Shown in pieces: positions 45,435 to 53,073 of a DNA stretch of 64,000 bases; position 1 is the first letter of the stretch, and the number at the start of each line of letters is the position of its first letter. The stretch covers positions 3,906,001-3,970,000 of the forward strand of contig NZ_JQNR01000005.1 of assembly GCF_000745345.1 (NCBI RefSeq), read 5' to 3'. The position numbers were made by a program, and so were the translations under genes. The notes beneath the pieces are model-generated. The model made no database searches. It was not told where the DNA came from and saw only the letters and a program-made list of their open reading frames with translations. This DNA comes from Actinacidiphila yeochonensis CN732 (GTDB taxonomy: Bacteria > Actinomycetota > Actinomycetes > Streptomycetales > Streptomycetaceae).

Positions 45435-46205
45435 ATGCAGCACGCCGTGGGGGCGCCGCAGCCCGGCGGCCCGTCGCCGCAGCACGCGCCCGCCCCGGGG
45501 CCGCCGCCCTCCGCGCCGCCCCACGGCTCCGCCGGCCACTTCCCGCCGCCGACGCTGCCGCCGACTCCGCCGACTCCGCCGACTCCGCCGCCGGCGGTGC
45601 CCGCGCACGCCCCCGCCCACGGCGGCGGGCCGCCGCACGGCCCGGCGCACGGGCCGATAGCCGTGCTGCTGATCGGCGCGGCCGGCGCCGGCAAGACCAC
45701 CCTCGCCCGCCACTGGGCCGACCACCGCGCCGCGCCCACCGCGCACATCAGCCTCGACGACGTCCGCGAATGGGTCCGGGCCGGCTTCGCCGACCCCCAG
45801 GCCGGCTGGAACGAGCACTCCGAGGCCCAGTACCGGCTGGCCCGCCGCACCTGCGGCTTCGCCGCCCGCAACTTCCTGGCCAACGGCGTGTCCTGCATCA
45901 TCGACGACGCCGTCTTCCCCGACCGCCCCGCCGTCGGCCTCGGCGGCTGGAAGCGCCACGTCGGCTCCGGCCTGCTGCCGGTGGTGCTGCTGCCCGGCCT
46001 GGACGTGGTGCTGGCCCGCAACGCCGAGCGCACCGGCAACCGCCGCCTCGCCGACGAGGAGGTGGCCCGCATCCACGGCCGCATGGCCGGCTGGTACGGC
46101 TCCGGGCTGCCCATCATCGACAACTCCCACCTCGGCGTGGAAGCCGCCTCCGCGGCCCTCGACCGCGTCGTCACCCGCAGCCTCCAGGGGCCCCCGATCT
46201 GGTGA
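45435..46205 (+). CDS. P-loop ATPase, polynucleotide kinase-like
   Basis: A 256-aa protein with a disordered Pro/Ala/Gly/His-rich first 70 residues and then a kinase-like P-loop fold: LLIGAAGAGKTTLAR (Walker A), SLDDVREWVRAGF, and VSCIIDDAVFPDRP. RNAERTGNRRL probably acts as an Arg lid. This resembles small zeta-toxin/polynucleotide kinase-type ATPases, substrate unknown. I use ATG 45435, 9 nt after GGAG; ATG 45420 (MESADM) is an alternative, and the frame is open to 45276. Conserved next to the aro and efp clusters in streptomycetes. Confidence 0.78.
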   Translation: MQHAVGAPQPGGPSPQHAPAPGPPPSAPPHGSAGHFPPPTLPPTPPTPPTPPPAVPAHAPAHGGGPPHGPAHGPIAVLLIGAAGAGKTTLARHWADHRAAPTAHISLDDVREWVRAGFADPQAGWNEHSEAQYRLARRTCGFAARNFLANGVSCIIDDAVFPDRPAVGLGGWKRHVGSGLLPVVLLPGLDVVLARNAERTGNRRLADEEVARIHGRMAGWYGSGLPIIDNSHLGVEAASAALDRVVTRSLQGPPIW

Positions 46206-46317
46206 GTCCCGGCGGCTGTCCGGCCCGCGAGGCGCCGGACAGGGCGCGCGGCCCCGCCCACGGGGCCGGGTTCGCCCGGGCGGACGGTGTGGAGAGGCCG
46301 GGGCGGAGGCGAGGCCG

Positions 46318-46323
46318 TACGCT
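46318..46323 (+). promoter_or_regulatory. -10 (TACGCT) of a leaderless mRNA, M24-efp-nusB
   Basis: TACGCT is followed by 6 nt and then the ATG at 46330, the same layout as at rarA. Confidence 0.5.
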
Positions 46324-46329
46324 CGCGGC

Positions 46330-47430
46330 ATGGCGGAAGTGCACTCCGTACGCAGAGCGCGGCTGCGGGAACGGTGCGCGGCGTCCGGTGCGGCCGCCGC
46401 ACTGGTCACGCGGCCGGCCAACCTGCGCTACCTGACGGGCGGCGCCCCGGTGGGCGGCGCGCTGCTGGTGGGCCCCGGGGAGCAGGACACCCTCGTCCAC
46501 CTGCGGCCGCCGCCGGACGGCGACCAGGCGCCGGACGACCTGCGCGACGTCGTGCTGCCCTCCTCGGACGGTGACGCCGCCGTGGCCGCCGCCGACCTCG
46601 CGATGACGCTCCGGGCCGACGGGCTGGCGGTGGAGGAGAACCACCTCACCGTGGCCCGCCACCGCGCGCTGCGCTCGGTCGCCGACGGCCTGCGCCTGAC
46701 CGACCTGGGCGGCGCCGTCGAGCAGCTGCGGCTGATCAAGGACGAGCACGAGATCGCCAGCCTGCGGATCGCCGCCGAGATCTCCGACCAGGCCCTGGGC
46801 GAGCTCCTGGAGTCGATCCTCGTCGGCCGCACCGAGCGGCACCTGGCGCTGGAGCTGGAACGCCGGCTCGTCGACCACGGCGCGGACGGCCCCGCCTTCG
46901 CCACCTGCGTGGGCACCGGGCCGCACTCCGGCGCCCCCCGCCACGCACCCACCGACCGGCGGGTCGAGGAGGGCGACTTCCTCACCGTGCGGCTCGGTGC
47001 CTGCTACCACGGCTACCGCTGCGAGGTCGGCCGCACCTTCGTCATCGGCACCGCTCCGGCGGCCTGGCAGATCGAGCTGTACGATCTGGTCTTCGCCGCC
47101 CAGCGGGCCGGCCGGGAGGCCCTCGCCCCCGGTGTGGCCTGCCGTGACGTGGACCGGGCCACCCGCCAGCCGCTCACCGTCGCGGGCCACACGGAGGCGC
47201 TCGCGCCGTGGACCGGCCACGGCGTGGGCCTGGAAATCGACGAGGACCCGCAGTTGTCACCCGGTGCCATGGGTAAACTGGACGCTTGTGTGCCGGTCAC
47301 CGTCGAGCCGGGGGTCCACCTTCCGGGCCGAGGCGGGGTCCGGATCGACGACACACTCGTCGTGCGTCCCGCGGCGGACGGCGGGCCCGAGCTACTTACC
47401 ATCACGACCAAGGAGCTCCTCGCCCTGTGA
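46330..47430 (+). CDS. M24 aminopeptidase P-like protein with altered metal site
   Basis: Pita-bread fold protein of 366 aa related to PepP/PepQ, encoded directly before efp. The metal ligands of active enzymes are D, D, H, E, E. Here the aligned positions read Arg221 (TVRLGACYHGY), Glu232 (RCEVGRTF), His297 (TGHGVGLEID), Glu326 (VTVEPGVH) and Asp340 (VRIDDTLVV). The first replacement is not conservative, so a normal di-metal centre is unlikely. From memory the change is shared by streptomycete relatives, pointing to a divergent subfamily rather than recent decay. Leaderless start at ATG 46330. Its placement before efp suggests a translation-related or regulatory role, which is inference. Confidence 0.85.
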   Translation: MAEVHSVRRARLRERCAASGAAAALVTRPANLRYLTGGAPVGGALLVGPGEQDTLVHLRPPPDGDQAPDDLRDVVLPSSDGDAAVAAADLAMTLRADGLAVEENHLTVARHRALRSVADGLRLTDLGGAVEQLRLIKDEHEIASLRIAAEISDQALGELLESILVGRTERHLALELERRLVDHGADGPAFATCVGTGPHSGAPRHAPTDRRVEEGDFLTVRLGACYHGYRCEVGRTFVIGTAPAAWQIELYDLVFAAQRAGREALAPGVACRDVDRATRQPLTVAGHTEALAPWTGHGVGLEIDEDPQLSPGAMGKLDACVPVTVEPGVHLPGRGGVRIDDTLVVRPAADGGPELLTITTKELLAL

Positions 47431-47495
47431 TCACCAGGTGACCAGGCCGGAGGCTCCGCGGTCCCGAAGCAGCACTTTCAGGAGACTCCGCAACC

Positions 47496-48062
47496 GTGGC
47501 CACCACGAACGACCTCAAGAACGGCCTCGTGCTCAAGCTCGACGCCGACCAGCTCTGGACCGTGGTCGAGTTCCAGCACGTCAAGCCCGGCAAGGGCCCC
47601 GCCTTCGTGCGCACCAAGCTGAAGCACGTGCTCTCCGGGAAGGTCGTCGACAAGACCTTCAACGCGGGTGTGAAGGTGGAGACCGCCAACGTCGACAAGC
47701 GCGGGATGCAGTTCTCCTACAAGGACGGCACCGACTTCGTCTTCATGGACACCGAGACGTACGACCAGATCAACATCACCCCCGAGGTCGTCGGCGACGC
47801 CGCCAACTACCTCCTGGAGGGCAACGAGGCCGTCGTCGCGATGTACGAGGGCGCGCCGCTCTACATCGAACTGCCCGCCTCCGTCGAGCTGGTGATCGAG
47901 TACACCGAGCCCGGCGTCCAGGGCGACCGCTCCACCGGCGGCTCCAAGCCCGCCCGCCTGGAGACCGGCCACGAGATCGGCGTGCCGCTCTTCATCACCA
48001 CCGGCGAAAAGGTGAAGGTCGACACCCGTACCGGCGACTACCTCGGCCGGGTGAACAGCTAA
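47496..48062 (+). CDS. efp: Elongation factor P
   Basis: Translation factor that relieves stalling at polyproline, 188 aa in three beta-barrel domains. The tip of domain I is VKPGKGPAF with Lys33 at the position modified in other bacteria. The PGKGP form belongs to the group thought to act without modification, held stiff by the flanking prolines. GTG 47496 is preceded by AGGAG at 47480-47484, 11 nt away. nusB starts 2 nt after the stop. Confidence 0.97.
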   Translation: MATTNDLKNGLVLKLDADQLWTVVEFQHVKPGKGPAFVRTKLKHVLSGKVVDKTFNAGVKVETANVDKRGMQFSYKDGTDFVFMDTETYDQINITPEVVGDAANYLLEGNEAVVAMYEGAPLYIELPASVELVIEYTEPGVQGDRSTGGSKPARLETGHEIGVPLFITTGEKVKVDTRTGDYLGRVNS

Positions 48063-48064
48063 CC

Positions 48065-48490
48065 GTGGCCGCCCGCAACAAGGCCCGCAAGCGCGCCTTC
48101 CAGATCCTCTTCGAGGCCGAACAGCGAGGCACCTCCTCGATGGCGGTGCTGGCGGACTGGATTCGGCTCGCCCGGACCGACGACCGGCAGCCGCCGGTCA
48201 CCGAGTACACGATGCAGCTGATCGAGGGCTACTCGGCGCACGCCGAGCGGATCGACGTGCTGCTGTCCGAGTACTCGGTCGGCTGGTCCCTCGACCGGAT
48301 GCCCGCCGTGGACCGCAACGTGCTGCGGCTGGGCGCCTACGAGCTGATCTGGGAGGACGACGTCCCCGACGCCGTCGTCCTGGACGAGGCGGTGCAGCTC
48401 GCCAAGGAGTTCTCCACCGACGAGTCGCCCTCGTTCGTGAACGGGCTGCTCGGCCGGCTGCGCGAGCTCAAGCCCACCCTCGGCCGCTGA
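48065..48490 (+). CDS. nusB: Transcription antitermination factor NusB
   Basis: RNA-binding partner of S10 in rRNA antitermination, 141 aa, all-helical. AARNKARKRAFQILFEAEQRG and MPAVDRNVLRLGAYEL, then DEAVQLAKEFSTDESPSFVNGLLG, are the NusB blocks. GTG 48065 lies 2 nt after the efp stop; no strong ribosome site, so coupling with efp is likely. A 19-bp hairpin ends the operon. Confidence 0.95.
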   Translation: MAARNKARKRAFQILFEAEQRGTSSMAVLADWIRLARTDDRQPPVTEYTMQLIEGYSAHAERIDVLLSEYSVGWSLDRMPAVDRNVLRLGAYELIWEDDVPDAVVLDEAVQLAKEFSTDESPSFVNGLLGRLRELKPTLGR

Positions 48491-48559
48491 CACCCGGCCC
48501 CTGACCCACCCGCCGGACGGCCAGGCGCCGGCCGGCCCCGGCGCCCGTCGGGCGCCCCA

Positions 48560-48604
48560 CCAGGCCCGGAGCAGAACATCGGTCGTGTTCTGCTCCGGGC
48601 CTGG
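48560..48604. terminator. Perfect 19-bp hairpin after nusB
   Basis: 48560-48578 is the exact reverse complement of 48586-48604, loop TCGGTCG. No T-tract follows. It lies just upstream of the next gene's -10, so it may also shape that promoter region. Confidence 0.88.
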
Positions 48605-48625
48605 CGCGTGCCCGCCCGGCCGGTC

Positions 48626-48631
48626 CAGAAT
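48626..48631 (+). promoter_or_regulatory. -10 candidate (CAGAAT) of the PLP decarboxylase gene
   Basis: CAGAAT lies 7 nt before the ATG at 48639, again a leaderless layout. Confidence 0.35.
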
Positions 48632-48638
48632 CCGCCGC

Positions 48639-50258
48639 ATGGACCGCGCCGACCGTGCCGACAGCTCCGACAGCTCCGCCCGTGCCGCCGCCGGACCGCT
48701 TCCCGACGGTCCCGCCGCGCCCGACGCCTCCACCGCCCCGGCGCCCTCGGGCGGCGGGCGCGGCCGCCCGGCACCCCCGCCCGACGGGGCCGGGGAGGAC
48801 GCCCTCATCCGGCACCTCACCGCGCTGCGCGCCGGCGACCTGCCCGTCCGCGGCGGCCGCACCATGGCGTACGTCTACGACGCCGGCCTGCCGGGGCTCG
48901 ACCGGATCGCGGCCCGGGCGCACGACGCCTTCGCCGGCGTCAACGGCCTCGACATGACCGCCTTCCCCAGCGTGGTGGCGCTGGAGAACGACGTGGTCGG
49001 CCGCGCCGCGGCGCTGCTGGGCGGCGGCCCGGCCACGGCAGGCACCTTCACCAGCGGCGGCACCGAGAGCTGCCTGCTGGCCGTCCTGACCGCCCGCGAG
49101 CACGCCCGGCGCACCCGCGGCGTCACCCGGCCCGAGATCGTGCTTCCCGCCACCGCGCACGCCGCCTTCCACAAGGCCGCACGCCTCTTCGGGCTCGACC
49201 CGGTCGTCGTGGACGTCGACCCGCGCACCTTCCGGGTGCGCCCCCGCGACGTGGCCGCGGCGCTCGGCGACCGCACCGCGCTGGTGGTGGCCTCAGCGCC
49301 CTCCTACGCCCACGGCGTGGTGGACCCGGTGGCCGAGGTGGCCGCGCACGCCGCCGGGTGCGGCGTGCTGTGCCATGTCGACGCCTGCGTCGGCGGCTGG
49401 TACCTCGGCCACCTGAGGATGGCCCGGGAGCTGCCCGCGCCGCCGCCCTTCGACCTGTCGGTGCCCGGGGTGACCTCGCTCTCGGTCGACCTGCACAAGT
49501 ACGCGTACACGCCCAAGGGCGCGTCGGTGCTGCTCTTCCGGGACGCCGAGCTGCGCCGCCACGGCTGGTTCGCGCACGCCGGCTGGCCGGGCTACCCGGT
49601 GGTCAACGCCACCCTCCAGGGCACCAAGGCGGCCGGGCCGCTGGCCGCCGCGTGGGCGGTGCTGCGGCACGTCGGGACCGCCGGGTACGCCGAGCTGTCC
49701 CGCCAGGTGCACCTGGCCACCCGGCGGATCGTGGCGGGCGCCGACCGGATCGGCGGCCTGCGGGTGCTGGGGGAGCCGGACGCCTCGCTGGTCGCGCTGG
49801 CCGCCGACGATCCGGCGGTCGACCCGTTCACGGTCGCCGACGAGATGCGGCGGCGCGGCTGGTACCTCCAGCCGCAGCCCGCGTTCGGCGGCTCCCCGGC
49901 CAACGTCCACCTGACGGTCACCGGCGCCGTCGCCGCCCCCGGGCGGACGGACGAGCTGCTGGCCGAGCTGGCCGCCGCCACCGCCCGGGCCCGGGAGCTG
50001 GGGCCGCCGCCGGCGCCCGATCCTGCGCTGCTGGAGCTCGCCGCCGCGCTGGACCCGCGGGCGCCGGCTCCGGACGAGGCGGCGGCGGTCCTGGCGGCGG
50101 CGGGCCTGACCCCGGGCGGTCCGCTGCCGGAGCGGATGGCGCCCGTCCTGGCGGTGCTCCAGGCGCTGCCCGAGCCGCTGGCCGAGCGGCTGCTGCCCGA
50201 GGTCGTCTCGCGCCTCTACACGGCCGCTCAGGACCCGGGGGAGGACGGAGCGGCCTGA
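48639..50258 (+). CDS. PLP-dependent decarboxylase/lyase family protein
   Basis: Fold-type I PLP enzyme of 539 aa in the group of pyridoxal-dependent decarboxylases and sphingosine-1-phosphate lyase-like proteins. SGGTESCLLAV binds the cofactor phosphate and HAAFHKAARLFG stacks on the ring. HVDACVGGW holds the Asp, and SVDLHKYAYTPKG holds Lys287, the Schiff-base lysine. The N-terminal 60 residues are low-complexity Ala/Pro/Ser. The C-terminal 60 residues are an Ala/Leu-rich helical tail. ATG 48639 fits a leaderless transcript. Substrate unclear; a catabolic amino-acid or phospho-amine lyase is possible. Confidence 0.85.
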   Translation: MDRADRADSSDSSARAAAGPLPDGPAAPDASTAPAPSGGGRGRPAPPPDGAGEDALIRHLTALRAGDLPVRGGRTMAYVYDAGLPGLDRIAARAHDAFAGVNGLDMTAFPSVVALENDVVGRAAALLGGGPATAGTFTSGGTESCLLAVLTAREHARRTRGVTRPEIVLPATAHAAFHKAARLFGLDPVVVDVDPRTFRVRPRDVAAALGDRTALVVASAPSYAHGVVDPVAEVAAHAAGCGVLCHVDACVGGWYLGHLRMARELPAPPPFDLSVPGVTSLSVDLHKYAYTPKGASVLLFRDAELRRHGWFAHAGWPGYPVVNATLQGTKAAGPLAAAWAVLRHVGTAGYAELSRQVHLATRRIVAGADRIGGLRVLGEPDASLVALAADDPAVDPFTVADEMRRRGWYLQPQPAFGGSPANVHLTVTGAVAAPGRTDELLAELAAATARARELGPPPAPDPALLELAAALDPRAPAPDEAAAVLAAAGLTPGGPLPERMAPVLAVLQALPEPLAERLLPEVVSRLYTAAQDPGEDGAA

Positions 50259-50586
50259 TGGGGCGCGAGTGACTCCAGCGCGGCCCACAGGCGGCCCCAG
50301 GCGCGCCTCAGGCACGTCCCGGGCACGTCGCGGGCACGTCTCGGGCCGCAGGCGGAGTCCCGGGCCGCGGTGGCGCGGGCAGGGGGCGGCGCCGCGTCCG
50401 CCAGGGAGCCCGGTGCCGTCCGCACCCGGCGCCGAGCCGGCCGTCGGGACACTGCGGCCGGCACGTCGGGGCGCCCTCGGGACGCCGTCCGGACGTCCCG
50501 GAAAACGCCGCCGCCCGGCCGGACCCGCGAGGCGGGCCGGACCGGGCGACGGGACGTTTCTGCCGCTCAGGCAGACGGTGGCGGGC
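50259..50586. other. Intergenic region between convergent genes
   Basis: About 330 bp with three GGCACGTC units near 50311-50340 and a GC-rich imperfect hairpin near 50514-50546 that could end the PLP gene. No gene recognised. Confidence 0.4.
50559..50575 (-). terminator. Short hairpin after bldD
   Basis: Minus strand TCTGCC-TGAGC-GGCAGA, 12 nt after the bldD stop. Six pairs only, so a weak terminator. Confidence 0.5.
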
Positions 50587-51087
50587 TCAGCCCTCCTCGT
50601 GCTGGACGGCGCGACGCGCGTCGGCGTCGAGCACACCCCAGGAGATCAGCTGCTCGGTGAGGACCGAAGGCGACTGGTCGTAGATGACCGCGAGGGTGCG
50701 CAGGTCGTCCTGGCGGATCGACAGCACCTTGCCGTTGTAGTCGCCGCGCTGGCTCTGGATGGTGGCCGCGTAGCGCTGCAGCGGGCCGGCCTTCTCCGGC
50801 GGCACCTGGGCGAGGCGCTCCAGGTCCAGCACCAGCTTCGGCGGCGGCTCGGCGGCCCCGCCGGGGGTGCTGCCCGGCAGCAGCTCCTGCACCGGCACGC
50901 CGTAGAAGTCGGCGAGCTCGGCAAGGCGCTGGACGGTCACGGCACGGTCGCCGCGCTCGTAGGAGCCCACGACCACTGCCTTCCAGCGGCCCTGGGACTT
51001 CTCCTCGACACCGTGCAGAGAAAGGCCCTGTTGCGTGCGGATGGCCCGGAGTTTGGCTCCGAGCTGCTTGGCGTAATCGCTGGACAT
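50587..51087 (-). CDS. bldD: Developmental transcriptional regulator BldD
   Basis: Master repressor of sporulation genes during vegetative growth, 166 aa. The N-terminal HTH-Xre domain (LRAIRTQQGLSLHGVEEKS, SYERGDRAVTVQRL) binds DNA as a dimer. The C-terminal domain carries the cyclic-di-GMP signature RGD-x8-RQDD as RGDYNGKVLSIRQDD, so tetrameric c-di-GMP-driven dimerisation is expected. ATG 51087 follows GGGGAG. The promoter holds a perfect BldD box, so it is probably autorepressed. Divergent from pyrR. Confidence 0.97.
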   Translation of the reverse strand: MSSDYAKQLGAKLRAIRTQQGLSLHGVEEKSQGRWKAVVVGSYERGDRAVTVQRLAELADFYGVPVQELLPGSTPGGAAEPPPKLVLDLERLAQVPPEKAGPLQRYAATIQSQRGDYNGKVLSIRQDDLRTLAVIYDQSPSVLTEQLISWGVLDADARRAVQHEEG

Positions 51088-51114
51088 ATGGCTCCCCGGA
51101 CAGAAACTCGGTGA

Positions 51115-51153
51115 CTCACTGTGAGGTTACGCAGCGTAATTCGACCTCGTCAA
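51115..51153 (-). promoter_or_regulatory. bldD promoter with BldD box
   Basis: Minus strand: -35 TTGACG (51153-51148), 18-bp spacer, -10 TAACCT (51129-51124). The palindrome TTACGCAGCGTAA (51127-51139) fits every fixed position of the BldD consensus TNACNC(A/T)GNGTNA and overlaps the -10. A second inverted repeat CTCACTGTGAG (51115-51125) covers the start site. Confidence 0.88.
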
Positions 51154-51214
51154 GCCGAATGGGGCCGACCGGTCTCTGACCTGCACCGGTCCCGTTCGGC
51201 CGAGGGGCGCCTGG

Positions 51215-51284
51215 TACGGTGTCGGGGAACCGAAGACGTCCTTTAACGCCCGTCCCGTGAGGCGGGGAAGGAGGTCCCCGACCC
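51215..51284 (+). promoter_or_regulatory. pyrR leader with PyrR-binding loop and masked ribosome site
   Basis: TACGGT (51215-51220) is a -10 candidate. TCCCGTGAGG (51253-51262) matches the PyrR-binding core UCCNGNGAGG and forms a small hairpin (51249-51266) just before AAGGAGG (51268-51274). TCCTT at 51239-51243 can pair with AAGGA of that ribosome site, enclosing the hairpin. GTCGGGGA (51221-51228) and TCCCCGAC (51275-51282) are also complementary. This fits translational repression by UMP-PyrR. Confidence 0.8.
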
Positions 51285-51920
51285 ATGGTCGAGAACCACA
51301 GCTCAGCCCTGCCCGGCTCCGCCGAGGCACCCGCCGGCGCCCAGCCGCCGGCCGCCCGACCCGTCCTGGAGGGGCCGGACATCGCCCGGGTGCTCACCCG
51401 GATCGCCCACGAGATCGTGGAGCGCGCCAAGGGCGCCGAGGACGTGATGCTCCTGGGCATCCCCACCCGCGGTGTCTTCATCGCCCGCCGGCTGGCCGCC
51501 AAGCTGGCCGAGATCACCGGGCGGACCGTGCCGGTCGGGTCGCTGGACACCACCATGTACCGCGACGACCTGCGGATGCGTCCGCCGCGCGCGCTCGCCC
51601 GCACCGAGATCCCGGGCGACCGGGTCGACGGCCGGCTGGTCGTCCTCGTCGACGACGTGCTCTTCTCCGGCCGCACCATCCGCGCCGCGCTCGACGCCCT
51701 CGGGGACATCGGCCGCCCGCGCGCGGTGCAGCTGGCCGTGCTGGTCGACCGCGGCCACCGCGAGCTGCCCATCCGCGCCGACTACGTCGGGAAGAACCTC
51801 CCCACCTCGCTGCGCGAGACGGTCAAGGTACTGCTCGCCGAGGAGGACGGCCGCGACAGCGTGCTGCTCGGCCAGAAGGACCCCGGCGCCACCCCGCGAG
51901 AGGACGCCCCGCGCGTCTAG
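51285..51920 (+). CDS. pyrR: Pyrimidine regulator PyrR / uracil phosphoribosyltransferase
   Basis: RNA-binding regulator of the pyr operon that also has PRTase fold and possible uracil phosphoribosyltransferase activity, 211 aa. PRPP motif VVLVDDVLFSGRTIRAAL at residues 119-136, IPTRGVFIARRLA for substrate, and YVGKNLPTS typical of PyrR. The first 25 and last 20 residues are low-complexity extensions. It heads the pyr operon and its leader has a PyrR-binding loop. Confidence 0.95.
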   Translation: MVENHSSALPGSAEAPAGAQPPAARPVLEGPDIARVLTRIAHEIVERAKGAEDVMLLGIPTRGVFIARRLAAKLAEITGRTVPVGSLDTTMYRDDLRMRPPRALARTEIPGDRVDGRLVVLVDDVLFSGRTIRAALDALGDIGRPRAVQLAVLVDRGHRELPIRADYVGKNLPTSLRETVKVLLAEEDGRDSVLLGQKDPGATPREDAPRV

Positions 51921-52083
51921 TTCCCCACGCCGCCGCCCGGGTCCCCGCCCGGCGCCCCGGCGCGCCCGCGCGACGTGCGGGTCCCCGCCCGCCCGCCCCA
52001 GGGGCGCCCGCGCGCCCACCCGCGCGCCGTCCGCCCGCATGCCGTACGACCTGGCCCGATCCAGCCACACGGAGCCGCCACCC

Positions 52084-53073
52084 ATGAACCGCCACCTGAT
52101 CTCGGCCGCCGACCTCAGCCGCGACGACGCCCTCCTCGTCCTCGACACCGCCGAGGAGATGGCCCGCGTCGCCGACCGGCCGATCAAGAAGCTCCCCACC
52201 CTGCGCGGCCGCACGGTGGTGAACCTGTTCTTCGAGGACTCCACCCGCACCCGCATCTCGTTCGAGGCCGCCGCCAAGCGGCTGTCCGCGGACGTCATCA
52301 ACTTCTCCGCCAAGGGCTCCTCGGTCTCCAAGGGCGAGTCGCTCAAGGACACCGCCCTCACCCTGGAGGCCATGGGCGCCGACGCGGTGGTCGTCCGGCA
52401 CCACTCCTCCGGCGCCCCGCACCGGCTGGCCACCTCCGGCTGGATCAACTCCTCCGTGGTCAACGCCGGCGACGGCACCCACGAGCACCCCACGCAGGCG
52501 CTCCTGGACGCCTTCACCCTGCGCCGCCACCTGTCCGGGACGGGCCGCGACCTGGCCGGCCGCCGGGTCACCGTCGTCGGCGACGTGCTGCACAGCCGGG
52601 TGGCCCGCTCCAACGTGCTGCTGCTGACCACCCTGGGCGCCGAGGTCACCCTGGTCGCCCCGCCCACCCTGCTGCCCATCGGCGTCGAGCAGTGGCCCTG
52701 CGAGGTCTCCTACGACCTCGACGCGGTCCTCGCCAAGTCCGACGCCGTGATGATGCTCCGGGTCCAGCGCGAGCGGATGAACGCCGCGTTCTTCCCGACC
52801 GAGCGGGAGTACGCCCGCCGCTACGGCCTGGACGGACGGCGGATGGCGGCGCTGCCCGAGCACGCCGTCGTCATGCACCCCGGGCCGATGAACCGCGGCA
52901 TGGAGATCACCGCCGAGGTCGCCGACTCCCCGCGCTGCACCGCCGTCGAGCAGGTCGCCAACGGCGTGAGCACCCGGATGGCCGTGCTGTACCTGCTGCT
53001 CGGCGGCTCCGAGCCGGCCCTGTCCACACCCCGGCCCGAAAGCGCCGCGAACCGCACCGAGGAGAACCAGTGA
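52084..53073 (+). CDS. pyrB: Aspartate carbamoyltransferase catalytic subunit
   Basis: Transfers the carbamoyl group to aspartate, second step of UMP synthesis, 329 aa. Carbamoyl-phosphate site STRTR at residues 53-57, HEHPTQALLD, and the aspartate site LRVQRERM. No pyrI regulatory subunit follows, so allostery is unlike the enteric enzyme. The 163-bp gap after pyrR is GC-rich with two GGGTCCCCGCCCG copies and no gene. ATG 52084 has no strong ribosome site. Confidence 0.96.
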   Translation: MNRHLISAADLSRDDALLVLDTAEEMARVADRPIKKLPTLRGRTVVNLFFEDSTRTRISFEAAAKRLSADVINFSAKGSSVSKGESLKDTALTLEAMGADAVVVRHHSSGAPHRLATSGWINSSVVNAGDGTHEHPTQALLDAFTLRRHLSGTGRDLAGRRVTVVGDVLHSRVARSNVLLLTTLGAEVTLVAPPTLLPIGVEQWPCEVSYDLDAVLAKSDAVMMLRVQRERMNAAFFPTEREYARRYGLDGRRMAALPEHAVVMHPGPMNRGMEITAEVADSPRCTAVEQVANGVSTRMAVLYLLLGGSEPALSTPRPESAANRTEENQ

